Of a stretch of 64,000 bases of DNA, positions 16,192 through 25,395 are shown in pieces. Position 1 is the first letter of the stretch, and the number at the start of each line of letters is the position of its first letter. Source of the DNA: Fusobacterium ulcerans ATCC 49185 (GTDB lineage Bacteria; Fusobacteriota; Fusobacteriia; Fusobacteriales; Fusobacteriaceae); contig NZ_LR215979.1 of assembly GCF_900683735.1 (NCBI RefSeq), forward strand, positions 1,736,001 to 1,800,000, written 5' to 3'. The notes beneath the pieces were generated by a model that was not told where the DNA came from, did no database searches, and worked only from the letters and a program-made list of their open reading frames with translations. A program made the translations under genes and the position numbers.

Positions 16192-17571
16192 ATGTTGTTG
16201 GATTTTATAAATAATCTCAAAAAAAAATATCCTAGTTCTTTTTGGCTCATGTGTTTTACCATTACATGGGAAAGATTTTCATACCATGGGATATCTACAC
16301 TGCTTGTACTTTATTTTACTACTTCTGTCATTAAAGGAGGTATTGGCCTTTCTCCTAAAGAAGCTACATCTCTTTATGGACTTTATGTAGGAATATTGCA
16401 TCTTACTCCCCTCATTGGAGGATGGCTGTCTGACAGATATTTAGGACAACAAAAGTCTATAATTTTAGGTGGAACCTTTATATCTTTTGGAAATTTTCTT
16501 TTATTTACAAGTTCTAATATTTATCAACTATATTTTGGACTTCTTTCTGTCATCATAGGGAATGGATTCTTCAAAGCTAATGGAACTAATCTTGTAGGAA
16601 ATATCTATTCACATAAAAGTACTCTGGAAAGAGAAGTTGCTTATAGCCTTTTTTATATGTTTATAAACTTAGGTTCTTTCCTTGCTCCTTTTACAGCTGG
16701 ACTGATATCTGATAAATTTTTTGCTGTAAGAACTATCACAGGAGAAATTACCCATTTTGGGTATAAACCTATGTTTCTTATCTGTAGTATCATAGGAATT
16801 ACTTGGACAACTGCTTTTTTGTATCTCGCTCCTAAATATCTTAAAGATATTGGAAAATCACCATGTTATATATGTAAAACTGAAAAAAAATCAATTTTTT
16901 CCTTTGACTTTACTGAAAATGAAATAAAAAGAATAAAAGCTATGGGTATAATCTCAATATTTGTTATTCTTTTCTGGACATCTTTTTATCAATCTTTTAG
17001 CTCTATAACTTTGTATGCGAGAGATTATGTTGATAGAAATTTATTTGGTTTTATAGTTCCTGTTCCATGGTTTGCTGCTTTAAATGCTATACTTGGAATA
17101 CTTTTTTCTCCAATATTAGCAATGCTATGGAGTCAGCTTAGAAAAAGAAATATAACTATTCCTGTAAAAATTTCTATTGGGATATTTTCAATGGGGATAG
17201 CTTTTGCTTTTATGACTATCTCTGTTCTTACATCTGGTGGTATGAAAGCAAATATAATTTTCATTATTCTTGCATATGTATTCAACACTTTATCTGAACT
17301 TTGTGTTGCTCCTATTGGTATTGCTATGTTTAACTGTCTTTCTCCTAAGAGATATTCTACATTTTTTATGGGATTATGGTATATGACTATGTTCTTTGCA
17401 AGTATTATTTCTGGAAAAGTTGCTGGTTTTACACAAGATATGGGATTTCTTACTATCTTTCTTTCTCTTGCTGTAATACTTTTTACAATGGGAAGCATTT
17501 TATATTTTTCCAGAAAACATCTTGATAATCTTATGGTTGTAGAAGATGAATGTGATTGCAGAATAATATAA
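16192..17571 (+). CDS. POT/PTR-family proton-coupled peptide transporter
   Basis: 459 residues, about 12-14 hydrophobic segments. Signature features of proton-dependent oligopeptide transporters are visible: ITWERFSYHGISTLLVLYF (the ExxERFxYYG motif with His for the usual Tyr), LTPLIGGWLSDRYLGQQKSI, and FSLFYMFINLGSFLAPF-like helix 5. It should import di- and tripeptides with protons, fitting an amino-acid fermenter. I take ATG at 16192, which follows TTGGAGGA; the upstream ATG at 16174 overlaps that site. It is likely monocistronic. Confidence 0.87.
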   Translation: MLLDFINNLKKKYPSSFWLMCFTITWERFSYHGISTLLVLYFTTSVIKGGIGLSPKEATSLYGLYVGILHLTPLIGGWLSDRYLGQQKSIILGGTFISFGNFLLFTSSNIYQLYFGLLSVIIGNGFFKANGTNLVGNIYSHKSTLEREVAYSLFYMFINLGSFLAPFTAGLISDKFFAVRTITGEITHFGYKPMFLICSIIGITWTTAFLYLAPKYLKDIGKSPCYICKTEKKSIFSFDFTENEIKRIKAMGIISIFVILFWTSFYQSFSSITLYARDYVDRNLFGFIVPVPWFAALNAILGILFSPILAMLWSQLRKRNITIPVKISIGIFSMGIAFAFMTISVLTSGGMKANIIFIILAYVFNTLSELCVAPIGIAMFNCLSPKRYSTFFMGLWYMTMFFASIISGKVAGFTQDMGFLTIFLSLAVILFTMGSILYFSRKHLDNLMVVEDECDCRII

Positions 17572-17611
17572 ATTTCACATATAATATAAAAGTTAGATTA
17601 GGTGAAAAGTG

Positions 17612-17667
17612 CTACTACTATTTTTTCAGAAAAGTTCTTAAAAAATTTTTCTTTTTACTAGTAGTAG
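17612..17667 (+). repeat. Inverted repeat downstream of the peptide transporter
   Basis: CTACTACTA at 17612-17620 is perfectly complementary to TAGTAGTAG at 17659-17667, and AGAAAA/TTTTCT pairs further inside. It starts 40 bp after the transporter stop. It may act as a weak terminator, as the T-run after it (TCTTTATT) is poor. Confidence 0.5.
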
Positions 17668-17693
17668 TCTTTATTAATTAATAGTCTTATTAG

Positions 17694-17760
17694 ACTCGAG
17701 AATGTCGAGTGGTTCAACTCGATATTTTCGAGTGGTTTGGACTCGACATTTTCAGCTAGT
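17694..17760. repeat. Tandem CTCGA hairpin repeat, about three units of 23-24 bp
   Basis: Units begin ACTCGA at 17694, 17717 and 17741. Units 1 and 2 each hold ACTCGA, a five-base spacer, TCGAGT and a GGTT tail, so each can fold into a six-pair hairpin. Unit 3 keeps ACTCGACATTTTC but has lost the second arm. The CG-rich motif stands out in AT-rich intergenic DNA. Too few and too irregular for a CRISPR array. Confidence 0.65.
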
Positions 17761-17775
17761 TTAAAGTGAAAAAAT

Positions 17776-17820
17776 AAAAAGGCTGTAGAAATTTTTTTTA
17801 ATTTACAACAGCCATTTTTT
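17776..17820. terminator. Bidirectional terminator between the peptide transporter and PhzF-like genes
   Basis: GGCTGT and ACAGCC close an A/T-rich stem flanked by A's on one side and T's on the other. It serves convergent transcription from both sides. Confidence 0.8.
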
Positions 17821-17828
17821 AATTTAAA

Positions 17829-18722
17829 TTATATTTCTATTTTTCCTTCCACAAATTTTACTGCTGTCCCCCCAATGAGAACATCTAATTTTTCATCTTT
17901 AATTTGAACTTTACCCATAATTTCACTTTTTCTTCCTAATTTCTCTCCTTGAGTTACTACAATAATTTTTCCAGATTCAATTTTTTCTATTGTATAAAGA
18001 TAATATATTAATGCTCCATTTGAAGTTCCTGTTGCTGCCTCTTCATCTATGTCAACTATTGGAGCAAAATTTCTAGCATAAAGTTTTGTTTCAGTTCCAA
18101 TTTTTTCTATATAAAATGGATGAAGAGAGATTATATCTAACTTCTCACTAATTTTTCTTATTTTTTCCATATTCCCATTTATTTCATTCAATATCTCTTT
18201 TCTTTTTAGAGGTATCATCAAATCCCATACACCTGTATAAGCTTTCACTATTTCTATACCATCTTCAAAACTATCAGAAGATATATTTAATGCCTCTGCC
18301 AATTCATTTTTGTTTATAATGAAATTTTGATCTATTTTAGGTGAAGCCTGATACATCATTACATTCTCTACCTTGTTATTTTTCATTTTTATAACAATAG
18401 GAAGTATTCCTAAATTAGTTTCTATCCCTATTTGATTTTCTCCCTCTGCAACTTGGATTATTCCACACTCTACAAGAGCTGTCCCATAGGCTATAGTTGC
18501 ATGCCCACATAAATCTATTTCTTCCTTTGGAGTGAAAAATCTTACCTTTATTTTTTCAGGTTTACTTAAAAATAGGAATACAGTTTCAGGATATCCCAAT
18601 TCTTTAGCTATATTCTGCATTTCTTCATCTTTCAATCCATCTGCTCCTAATAAAACTCCAGCTGGATTTCCTTTAAAAACCTCTGTTGTAAATGAATCAT
18701 ATATCAATAATTTTCTTTCCAT
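17829..18722 (-). CDS. PhzF-family isomerase/epimerase-like protein
   Basis: 297 residues from the ATG at 18722 (MERKLLIYDSF), six bases after AAGGA; an upstream GTG at 18737 is less likely. PhzF landmarks: TEVFKGNPAGVLL, the catalytic-glutamate region LGYPETVFLF, RFFTPKEEIDLCGHATIAYG, and in the second half EEAATGTSNGALIYYL. The family has a diaminopimelate-epimerase fold and includes the phenazine isomerase, but most members have unknown substrates. No phenazine genes are nearby. It follows the M19 dipeptidase gene by about 20 bp, so the two may act on related peptides or amino acids. Confidence 0.87.
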   Translation of the reverse strand: MERKLLIYDSFTTEVFKGNPAGVLLGADGLKDEEMQNIAKELGYPETVFLFLSKPEKIKVRFFTPKEEIDLCGHATIAYGTALVECGIIQVAEGENQIGIETNLGILPIVIKMKNNKVENVMMYQASPKIDQNFIINKNELAEALNISSDSFEDGIEIVKAYTGVWDLMIPLKRKEILNEINGNMEKIRKISEKLDIISLHPFYIEKIGTETKLYARNFAPIVDIDEEAATGTSNGALIYYLYTIEKIESGKIIVVTQGEKLGRKSEIMGKVQIKDEKLDVLIGGTAVKFVEGKIEI

Positions 18723-18743
18723 TTTCCATCCTTTCACTCAAAA

Positions 18744-19706
18744 TTATTTTTCCAAAGTTACTTCTATTATCCTCATAAAATTTTCATATGCTATTTTTCT
18801 TATATCTTCCTCTGAATAATCTCTTTTTCTTAGTTCTTCTATAACATTCTGTGCATAAGAAGCATCTTCTAAACCACTTGGATTCATATCTTTTCCAGTT
18901 CTGTTAGCATGAAGATATTCACAGAAATCAAATCCTATTCCAACATGTTTCACTCCAACTAATGATACCATATGGTCTATATGATCAACATATCTTTCTA
19001 TTGTTTGTTTTTCTTTAGCCAAATCTACAAATCCTTTATATGCAACAGCTCCTACTAATCCACCAGTTTCTGCTACTGCTTTAATCTGCTCATCAGTTAA
19101 ATTTCTTACATGGTCACAAAGACTTCTTGCATTTGAATGGGAAGCAATTATTGGTTTAGTACTTGTTTCATAGATTCCCCAGAAAGTTTTTTCATTGGCA
19201 TGAGATACATCTACTACCATTCCCAATTCGTTCATTTTTTTTATAGTTGTTTTTCCTACTTCTGTTATACCTCTGTTTTCATCGCCCTTTGCTCCTGTTC
19301 CAAGATCATTTTCTTCATTCCAAGTAAGTGAGGCATGTCTAAAACCTAGCTGATAAAAAGTATCCAGCCAATCCAAGTTTTTCTTTATTGCTCTAAGTCC
19401 TTCTATTCCCATAAGAACATTCAATTTTCCGCTTATTATTCCCTTGTTAAAATCTCCTGAGTTTTTTATTATATTATATAAATCCTCATTTTGCTTAATT
19501 TCATGAATAGTGGAATTTATCATCCACATCATTTCTTTTTCTTCATCAACAGCATTTTCATCAAGATAAGCTATAAATATACCACCCATTATATTTCCAG
19601 CTTTAAATCTTTCAAGATGATGATCTCTTACAATATACTCTTCTCCATTTTTTCTTTTTGCAGAAACATCAAACCATATATCTGCATGCCCATCAAATAT
19701 TTTCAT
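18744..19706 (-). CDS. Membrane dipeptidase (peptidase family M19)
   Basis: 320 residues. Zinc ligands begin with HAD in MKIFDGHAD (His7, Asp9). Further signatures are MGIEG, RHASLTWNEENDLGTGA, VVDVSHANEKTFW and ASHSNARSLCDH, typical of renal-dipeptidase-like enzymes that hydrolyse dipeptides, including those with D-residues at the C-terminal side. No signal peptide, so cytoplasmic. Ribosome site GGGGG. It lies between a small protein gene upstream and phzF-like downstream on the same strand. Confidence 0.92.
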   Translation of the reverse strand: MKIFDGHADIWFDVSAKRKNGEEYIVRDHHLERFKAGNIMGGIFIAYLDENAVDEEKEMMWMINSTIHEIKQNEDLYNIIKNSGDFNKGIISGKLNVLMGIEGLRAIKKNLDWLDTFYQLGFRHASLTWNEENDLGTGAKGDENRGITEVGKTTIKKMNELGMVVDVSHANEKTFWGIYETSTKPIIASHSNARSLCDHVRNLTDEQIKAVAETGGLVGAVAYKGFVDLAKEKQTIERYVDHIDHMVSLVGVKHVGIGFDFCEYLHANRTGKDMNPSGLEDASYAQNVIEELRKRDYSEEDIRKIAYENFMRIIEVTLEK

Positions 19707-19736
19707 CTCTTGTTCCCCCTTATTCCTTAATTTATT

Positions 19737-20021
19737 TTAAAAGAATATTATTTCAGCCTCTGCTTCATACCAAGGTCCCTCTTCATCTTCTCCTTCAGTT
19801 ATAAAAAATTCTATTTGAACATCTTCTAAAGTCATTCCCACAGAATGTAGTTCTTTATCTTCATAAAACTCTATTTTTTTATATTTAGTATTTTCCAGTC
19901 TTTCAGCTATATCTTCTCTCATTTCCACTAATTCTAATAAATCTTCTTCTAAATTATATCCTAATTTTTCAAATTCTTTCGATATAGTTCCTATTCTTTT
20001 CACTAACTTTTCTGATATCAT
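19737..20021 (-). CDS. Small acidic protein, function unknown
   Basis: 94 residues, no signal peptide. An N-terminal helix (SEKLVKRIGTISKEFEKLGY) is followed by a charged segment and an acidic beta-rich tail (VQIEFFITEGEDEEGPWYEAEAEIIFF). I do not recognise the family. Ribosome site GGGGG. It ends 30 bp before the dipeptidase start and probably shares its transcript, together with the tiny frame upstream. Confidence 0.65.
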   Translation of the reverse strand: MISEKLVKRIGTISKEFEKLGYNLEEDLLELVEMREDIAERLENTKYKKIEFYEDKELHSVGMTLEDVQIEFFITEGEDEEGPWYEAEAEIIFF

Positions 20022-20029
20022 TGTTCCCC

Positions 20030-20176
20030 CTATTTAAATTTAAAAATCATTTTTAATTTCTTTATTCTTTTTATTACTCCAAGAGCAAACTTTATCTTTT
20101 TTATCTCAAATGGAATCCTGTCTAAAGCTTTTTCCATTTGCATTTCTATTTCTTGTTCAGTTAAGACTTTCTTCAA
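20030..20176 (-). CDS. Possible 48-residue basic peptide
   Basis: Opens with TTG at 20176 behind GGGAG and ends with TAG at 20030, inside the ribosome site of the next gene, the arrangement expected for translational coupling. The product is helical and basic (KKVLTEQEIEMQMEKALDRI, then a lysine-rich tail ending KMIFKFK). The non-ATG start and short length leave doubt. Confidence 0.45.
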   Translation of the reverse strand: MKKVLTEQEIEMQMEKALDRIPFEIKKIKFALGVIKRIKKLKMIFKFK

Positions 20177-20427
20177 TAGTTTCTCCCTTCATCATTAGCT
20201 GATTTTTTCTTTACTTTTAATATATTTATATTATACCCCATATTGTGCAACTTTGAAATATTTAATACAGAAAAATATTTTGTTTTATAAATAGAAATTC
20301 AATGGAATATATGATATAATCAATAAGGAAAAGTTGTATACCAGTAAAAACTTTTCAAAAATAAAAAAAGATTTTTTCTAAATATGCGAATTACTATGGT
20401 GTAAGTAATTAAAATAAAGGAGATGTA
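20177..20427. other. Intergenic region with a leader hairpin before the zinc-ribbon gene
   Basis: Holds a TATAAT-type -10 near 20317 and an eight-pair inverted repeat, GAAAAGTT with AACTTTTC, at about 20329-20357 in the presumed 5' leader of the plus-strand gene. No open frame of note. Confidence 0.4.
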
Positions 20428-20781
20428 ATGAGTTTTTTAAAAAATTTTGGAGTCAAAAGTGCTGACTACAAATTAGGTGAAGTCCATTTTAAATGTGTAG
20501 GATGTACTAGTAATAAAACCAGATTTCACAGACTTCAAAATATATTTGTTTTATTTTCTTTTCCTATCTATAAATTTAAAGTTGACCATGTTATACATTG
20601 TCAAAAATGCAACAGTCTATATGAAATTAAAAATGACTCTGCAATACAGGTTTATAGGAAGAAAGCTGCCAGTTATGATGATATTGAATCTATTTTAATA
20701 GAAAGAGGAATCTGTCCATATTGTGATACACCTTATAGACAAGCCCCATCTTGCTGCCCAAATTGCGGCAAAGAGCTTTAA
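20428..20781 (+). CDS. Zinc-ribbon protein
   Basis: 117 residues with three CxxC pairs plus a fourth near the end: CVGC, CQKC, CPYC and CPNC. These suggest two zinc ribbons: one split by a hydrophobic stretch (IFVLFSFPIYKFKVDHVIHC), and a compact C-terminal one (ICPYCDTPYRQAPSCCPNCG). Possibly a DNA- or RNA-linked or scaffold protein; function unknown. Ribosome site AAGGAG. It is followed 24 bp later by a LysE-type exporter gene. Confidence 0.75.
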   Translation: MSFLKNFGVKSADYKLGEVHFKCVGCTSNKTRFHRLQNIFVLFSFPIYKFKVDHVIHCQKCNSLYEIKNDSAIQVYRKKAASYDDIESILIERGICPYCDTPYRQAPSCCPNCGKEL

Positions 20782-20805
20782 TATTTATTTATTGGAGGTA
20801 CTGTT

Positions 20806-21429
20806 TTGGATTTAACATTTTTCAAAGGAATGATTACTGGACTTATCCTATCACTTCCTTTTGGCCCAGTAGGGATTTATTGTATGGAAAAAACTTTAGT
20901 AGAAGGACAGAAAGAAGGATATGTATCTTCTCTTGGAATGGTTACTGTAGATGTCATCTATGGATTGACAGCACTTCTATTTATCAATAAAATAGAAAAT
21001 GTCATTATAAAATATGAATATTTTCTCGAAATTGGTATAAGCATTTTTTTACTTGTTGTTGGTTTAAAAAAAATGAGCAGAAAAATAAAAGTAAAAAAAA
21101 TAGAACTTGATCCTGTTGGGATTATCCAAAATTATTTCACTACATTTGCTGTAGCTTTAGCAAATGTTTCAAGTATCTTCACTATAATGGTTATTTTCAC
21201 TACTTTGAGAATATTTGAATCTGAAGGACATGCTGTCCCTTTTCAAGTTTCTTGTGGTATATTTGCAGGAGGAGCTGCTGAGTGGTTCTTCACTACTTTT
21301 CTTCTTTCTCACTGGCGAAGGACAATTACTGAAGAAAATCTGATTAAGATATCAAGAATATCAGGTGGACTTATATTTATTTTTGGAATAATTACTTTAT
21401 TCCATTCTTTTAATAAAATTTTCTTTTAA
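20806..21429 (+). CDS. LysE/RhtB-family amino-acid exporter
   Basis: 207 residues, six predicted membrane helices. The N-terminal helix carries GLILSLPFGPVGIYCMEKTLVEGQKEGY, the conserved P-x-G-P-x segment of LysE/RhtB transporters that export amino acids such as lysine, threonine or homoserine. The start is TTG at 20806 after TTGGAGG. The substrate is not deducible. A lysine role would be tempting given the nearby lysine operon, but nothing in the sequence shows it. Confidence 0.8.
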   Translation: MDLTFFKGMITGLILSLPFGPVGIYCMEKTLVEGQKEGYVSSLGMVTVDVIYGLTALLFINKIENVIIKYEYFLEIGISIFLLVVGLKKMSRKIKVKKIELDPVGIIQNYFTTFAVALANVSSIFTIMVIFTTLRIFESEGHAVPFQVSCGIFAGGAAEWFFTTFLLSHWRRTITEENLIKISRISGGLIFIFGIITLFHSFNKIFF

Positions 21430-21460
21430 ACATTAATTTTACAAAATAAAGGTGGTTTTT

Positions 21461-22540
21461 ATGAATACAATAAACAATGAGTTTTCAAAATACCTTCAAT
21501 ATGATGAAAACAATAAAAATACAACAATAGCAGTAGCTATGAGTGGAGGCGTTGACAGTTCTACTGTTGCCTATTTGTTAAAAAAGCAAGGTTACAATGT
21601 TTTTGGTGTTACAATGAAGACTTGTAAACCTGAAGATTCTGATGCTAAAAAAGTATGTGACGATTTAGGAATTCCATATTATCTTTTAGATGTAACTAAA
21701 GAATTTAAAGAAAAAGTAATGGACTATTTTGTAGATGAATACCTAAAAGGAAAAACTCCAAATCCATGTATGGTTTGTAATAAATATATAAAATTAGGAT
21801 TGCTCATAGATTTTGCTCGTTCTAAAGGAGCAGATTTTATGGCAACTGGACATTATACTCAAATGAAGGATGGAGTTCTGTCTATGGGTGATGACGCTGG
21901 TAAAGATCAGGTATATTTCCTTTCTCAAATGAAAAAAGATAATTTAAAATATTTAAAATTTCCCATTGGAAATCTTGAAAAACCAAAAGTTAGAGAATTG
22001 GCTCAGCTTTTAGGAGTAAGAGTTTATGCTAAAAAAGATTCTCAGGAAATATGTTTTGTTGAAGATGGCAAACTTAAAGAATTTCTTATGGAAATGAGTA
22101 ATGGAAAAGCTGGAAAACCAGGAAATATAGTTGATGTAAATGGAAAAGTACTTGGAAAACATAAAGGACTTTCTTTTTATACAATTGGTCAGAGAAAAGG
22201 ACTGGGAATAGCTCTGGAAACTCCTCTTTATGTTATTGAATTAGACAGTAAAAAAAATTGTGTAGTAGTTGGTCCAAATGAAATGCTTTTCAAAAGCAGT
22301 CTTATTGCTGAAAGTGTCAATTTAATATCTCTTGATAATATAGAAGGGTTAAATGGAATAGAATGCTGGGCAAAGACACGTTCAAGAGATCAGCTTCACA
22401 AATGTAAACTTGAAGTACTTTCTAGTGGAAATATTAAAGTTAATTTTATAGACAATCAAGTAAGAGCTGTAACTCCTGGACAGGGAGTGGTTTTTTATGA
22501 TGAAGATCACAAAGTCCTTGGAAGCGGATTTATAATATAA
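21461..22540 (+). CDS. mnmA: tRNA-specific 2-thiouridylase
   Basis: 359 residues. Adds sulfur to U34 of glutamate, glutamine and lysine tRNAs with ATP. The PP-loop SGGVDSS is at residues 28-34. The two catalytic cysteines are in TPNPCMVCNKYIK and QEICFVEDG. The C-terminal beta domain (GLSFYTIGQRKGLGIA) is present. ATG at 21461 follows AAAGGTGG; an in-frame GTG at 21452 lies inside that site. Confidence 0.95.
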   Translation: MNTINNEFSKYLQYDENNKNTTIAVAMSGGVDSSTVAYLLKKQGYNVFGVTMKTCKPEDSDAKKVCDDLGIPYYLLDVTKEFKEKVMDYFVDEYLKGKTPNPCMVCNKYIKLGLLIDFARSKGADFMATGHYTQMKDGVLSMGDDAGKDQVYFLSQMKKDNLKYLKFPIGNLEKPKVRELAQLLGVRVYAKKDSQEICFVEDGKLKEFLMEMSNGKAGKPGNIVDVNGKVLGKHKGLSFYTIGQRKGLGIALETPLYVIELDSKKNCVVVGPNEMLFKSSLIAESVNLISLDNIEGLNGIECWAKTRSRDQLHKCKLEVLSSGNIKVNFIDNQVRAVTPGQGVVFYDEDHKVLGSGFII

Positions 22541-22564
22541 TACATAACTTAGGAGGAAATGCTT

Positions 22565-23341
22565 ATGGTTATCAAAAATGTTCATCTCTTTTATTTCAGC
22601 CCTACTTATACTACTAAAAAAATAGTAAAAGCTATTGCTGATGGTATAGGTGCTGGTTTCATAGAACATGATCTTACTTTTTCATTTGAGAGTGAAGAAG
22701 AATTCTATCTTCAAAAAGATGAGATCGCCATTGTAGGAGTCCCAGTATATGGTGGGAGAACTCCCATTATTACAAGAAATATGCTAAAAAAGATACATGG
22801 AGATAATAGTTTAGCTGTGGCTGTAGCTGTTTATGGCAACAGAGATTATGATGATGCTTTACTGGAATTAAAAGATATTCTTTCAGAAAATGGTTTTTCA
22901 GTAATTGCAGGTGGAGCATTTATTGGAGAACATTCTTATACTAGAAAAGTTGCTGCAAGAAGACCTGATGATGAAGATATTGCTAAAGCTGTATCTTTTG
23001 GTAAAAATATCAGAGTTAAAATAGATTCTGATACTTATACAAAAAATATAGATATTAAAGGTAACTTCCCATATAAAGCTGATATGCCAGTAAGAGTATT
23101 TTCTCCTATGGCAAATAAAAACTGCATCTACTGCAGAAAATGTTACTTGGTATGTCCTGTAGGAGCTATAGATAAAAAAGATCCAGAATTGGTTGATGTA
23201 GAAAAATGTATTCACTGTTATGCTTGTGTTAAAATATGTACTTTCAATGGAAGAGAAATTCCTGGTAATCCTCTTAAGGATATTGTTAATTTTCTTGAAA
23301 CAAAATGCAGTGAAAGAAAAGAGCCAGAAATATTCATTTAA
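22565..23341 (+). CDS. Flavodoxin-ferredoxin fusion (EFR1-type)
   Basis: 258 residues. Residues 1-160 form a flavodoxin-like domain (LFYFSPTYTTKKIVKAIADG as the phosphate-binding loop, then VGVPVYGGRTP). The C-terminal 80 hold two 4Fe-4S motifs: CIYCRKCYLVCP and CIHCYACVKIC. It should pass low-potential electrons in the cytoplasm; partner unknown. The second ATG (22565) is eight bases from AGGAGGA and is preferred over the one at 22559. It lies 24 bp after mnmA, so an operon is likely. Confidence 0.87.
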   Translation: MVIKNVHLFYFSPTYTTKKIVKAIADGIGAGFIEHDLTFSFESEEEFYLQKDEIAIVGVPVYGGRTPIITRNMLKKIHGDNSLAVAVAVYGNRDYDDALLELKDILSENGFSVIAGGAFIGEHSYTRKVAARRPDDEDIAKAVSFGKNIRVKIDSDTYTKNIDIKGNFPYKADMPVRVFSPMANKNCIYCRKCYLVCPVGAIDKKDPELVDVEKCIHCYACVKICTFNGREIPGNPLKDIVNFLETKCSERKEPEIFI

Positions 23342-23354
23342 ATTTAAATTATAA

Positions 23355-23385
23355 AACTGATCTGTTTATCAGGTCAGTTTTTTTA
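23355..23385 (+). terminator. Terminator after the flavodoxin-ferredoxin gene
   Basis: ACTGATCTG pairs with CAGGTCAGT and is followed by a T-run. Confidence 0.85.
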
Positions 23386-23462
23386 TTAAAAATTTCCTAT
23401 TAAAGAAAAAAAGAAATACATTTTCTTTCCGTAAAGTCATATAAGAGAAATTTATAAAAAAT

Positions 23463-23476
23463 GTAACATATGTTAC
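23463..23476. promoter_or_regulatory. Palindromic operator GTAACATATGTTAC upstream of hcp
   Basis: A perfect 14-bp palindrome 73 bp before the hcp start, in the expected promoter zone. The size and symmetry fit a CRP/FNR-family dimer. HcpR, a CRP/FNR-type regulator, is known to control hcp in many anaerobes, so HcpR is the natural candidate, but no such gene lies in the window. Confidence 0.65.
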
Positions 23477-23549
23477 TGTTTCTCTAAAAGAAATATTGTA
23501 TCATTTACCTATGACAAAAATGATCTACTTTAAAAAAGGAGGAATTAAT

Positions 23550-25229
23550 ATGTGTAATGAAATGTTTTGTTTTCAATGTCAAGAAACAATGAAAGGAACT
23601 GGATGTACAATAGCTGGGGTATGTGGTAAAAAACCTGCCACTGCATCTCTTCAAGATTTATTGATTTATACTTTAAAGGGGGTAGCTGCATATAGTTCTC
23701 AGTTGAGAAAAGTTTCTAACTCAGATCAATTATTAAAAGCTACAGATAAATATCTTATAAATTCTTTATTTATAACTATTACAAATGCAAATTTTGACAA
23801 TGAAGCTATCATCAATGAAATTAAACATGGATTAAAATTAAGGAGTGAAGTAAAAAATGCTCTTATAAAAAAAGGTGCTGCTTTAGATCCAAAATTTGAA
23901 AATACTCAGCTTACTACATGGTCTTATACATCAGATGAAGAATTAATGAAATTTTCTAAACATCACGACATTGGAGTGCTCAGAACAGACAATGAAGATG
24001 TGAGGTCTTTAAGAGAATTACTGACTTATGGATTAAAAGGTATGGCTGCTTATGCAGAACATGCAATGAATCTTAATAAAACTAATGAAGAAATATTTAT
24101 ATTCATGGAAAAAGCTCTTTTAGCAACCTTAGATGACTCTCTTTCTGGAGATGAATTAACAGCTTTAGTTCTTGACTGTGGAGCATTTGGAGTAAAAACA
24201 ATGGCCCTTCTTGATGAGGCTAACACTTCAGCATTTGGAAACCCTGAAATAACAAAAGTAAATATTGGAGTAGGTACTAGACCTGGTATACTGATCAGTG
24301 GACATGATCTTAATGATTTAGAACAATTACTTGAACAAAGTAAAGACAGCGGAGTAGATATTTATTCTCACTCTGAAATGCTTCCAGGACATTATTATCC
24401 AAAATTAAAAAAATATTCTCATTTCTTTGGTAATTATGGAAATGCATGGTGGAAACAAAAAGAGGAATTTGAAACTTTCAATGGACCAGTTGTATTTACA
24501 ACTAACTGTATAGTTCCTCCATTAGAAAAAGCAACATATAATGATAGAATATTTACTACAAATGCTGCTGGATTCCCAGGTTGGAAAAGAATTCCTGTTG
24601 GAGCAAATGGAAAAAAAGATTTCTCAGAAGTTATAGCACTTGCTAAAACTTGCAAAGCTCCTACTGAAATAGAAAAAGGTGAAATTGTTGGTGGATTTGC
24701 ACATAATCAAGTATTTGCTTTAGCTGATAAAGTAGTAGAAGCTATAAAATCTGGAGCTATCAAAAGATTTATAGTTATGGGTGGATGTGATGGAAGAATG
24801 CCTAACAGAAACTACTATACTGATTTTGCAAAAGCTCTTCCTAAAGATACTGTTATTCTTACTGCTGGATGTGCAAAATATAAATATAATAAACTTCCTT
24901 TAGGTGATATAAATGGTATTCCTAGAGTACTTGACGCTGGACAATGTAATGACTCTTATTCATTAGCTGTTATAGCTTTGAAATTAAAAGAAATATTTGG
25001 ACTTGATGATATCAACAAACTTCCAATAGTATATAATATTGCATGGTATGAACAAAAAGCTGTAATTGTGCTTCTTGCTCTATTATCTCTTGGAGTAAAA
25101 AATATTCATGTTGGTCCTACTCTTCCAGCATTCCTTTCTCCTAATGTACTGAATGTATTAGTAAATACTTTTGGACTTGCAGGAATATCTGATGTAGAAA
25201 ATGATTTAGTAAAATTTGGTCTTAAATAA
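23550..25229 (+). CDS. hcp: Hybrid cluster protein (hydroxylamine reductase)
   Basis: 559 residues from the ATG at 23550, behind AAAGGAGG. The N-terminal cubane cysteines are [13 protein letters not shown] and VCGK (Cys7, 10, 19, 25). Later signatures for the 4Fe-2S-2O hybrid cluster are [54 protein letters not shown] and [10 protein letters not shown]. It reduces hydroxylamine and, by current views, nitric oxide, protecting anaerobes from nitrosative stress. It appears monocistronic with its own operator and terminator. Confidence 0.96.
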   Translation: MCNEMFCFQCQETMKGTGCTIAGVCGKKPATASLQDLLIYTLKGVAAYSSQLRKVSNSDQLLKATDKYLINSLFITITNANFDNEAIINEIKHGLKLRSEVKNALIKKGAALDPKFENTQLTTWSYTSDEELMKFSKHHDIGVLRTDNEDVRSLRELLTYGLKGMAAYAEHAMNLNKTNEEIFIFMEKALLATLDDSLSGDELTALVLDCGAFGVKTMALLDEANTSAFGNPEITKVNIGVGTRPGILISGHDLNDLEQLLEQSKDSGVDIYSHSEMLPGHYYPKLKKYSHFFGNYGNAWWKQKEEFETFNGPVVFTTNCIVPPLEKATYNDRIFTTNAAGFPGWKRIPVGANGKKDFSEVIALAKTCKAPTEIEKGEIVGGFAHNQVFALADKVVEAIKSGAIKRFIVMGGCDGRMPNRNYYTDFAKALPKDTVILTAGCAKYKYNKLPLGDINGIPRVLDAGQCNDSYSLAVIALKLKEIFGLDDINKLPIVYNIAWYEQKAVIVLLALLSLGVKNIHVGPTLPAFLSPNVLNVLVNTFGLAGISDVENDLVKFGLK

Positions 25230-25250
25230 AATTAAATTATAATTTTTTAT

Positions 25251-25288
25251 AAAGAGATTGTGCAGAAAATTTATACAATCTCTTTTTT
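25251..25288 (+). terminator. Terminator after hcp
   Basis: AAAGAGATTGT and ACAATCTCTTT form an 11-pair stem followed by T's. Confidence 0.92.
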
Positions 25289-25395
25289 ATTTCATATTTT
25301 TAGAAAACAATCTATTTCTTTTCTCCTAATAAAATATAATAAATTTGTTAATTTATACATCATATTGAACATAAAATAACAAATATATTAATTAT

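Noticed and set aside
17694-17760. CRISPR array
   Set aside because: Units are directly joined with no unique spacers, only three, and degenerate; no cas genes in the window.
20806-21429. Lysine-specific exporter tied to the lysine operon
   Set aside because: LysE/RhtB members carry many amino acids, no lysine riboswitch precedes this gene, and it belongs to a different transcript.
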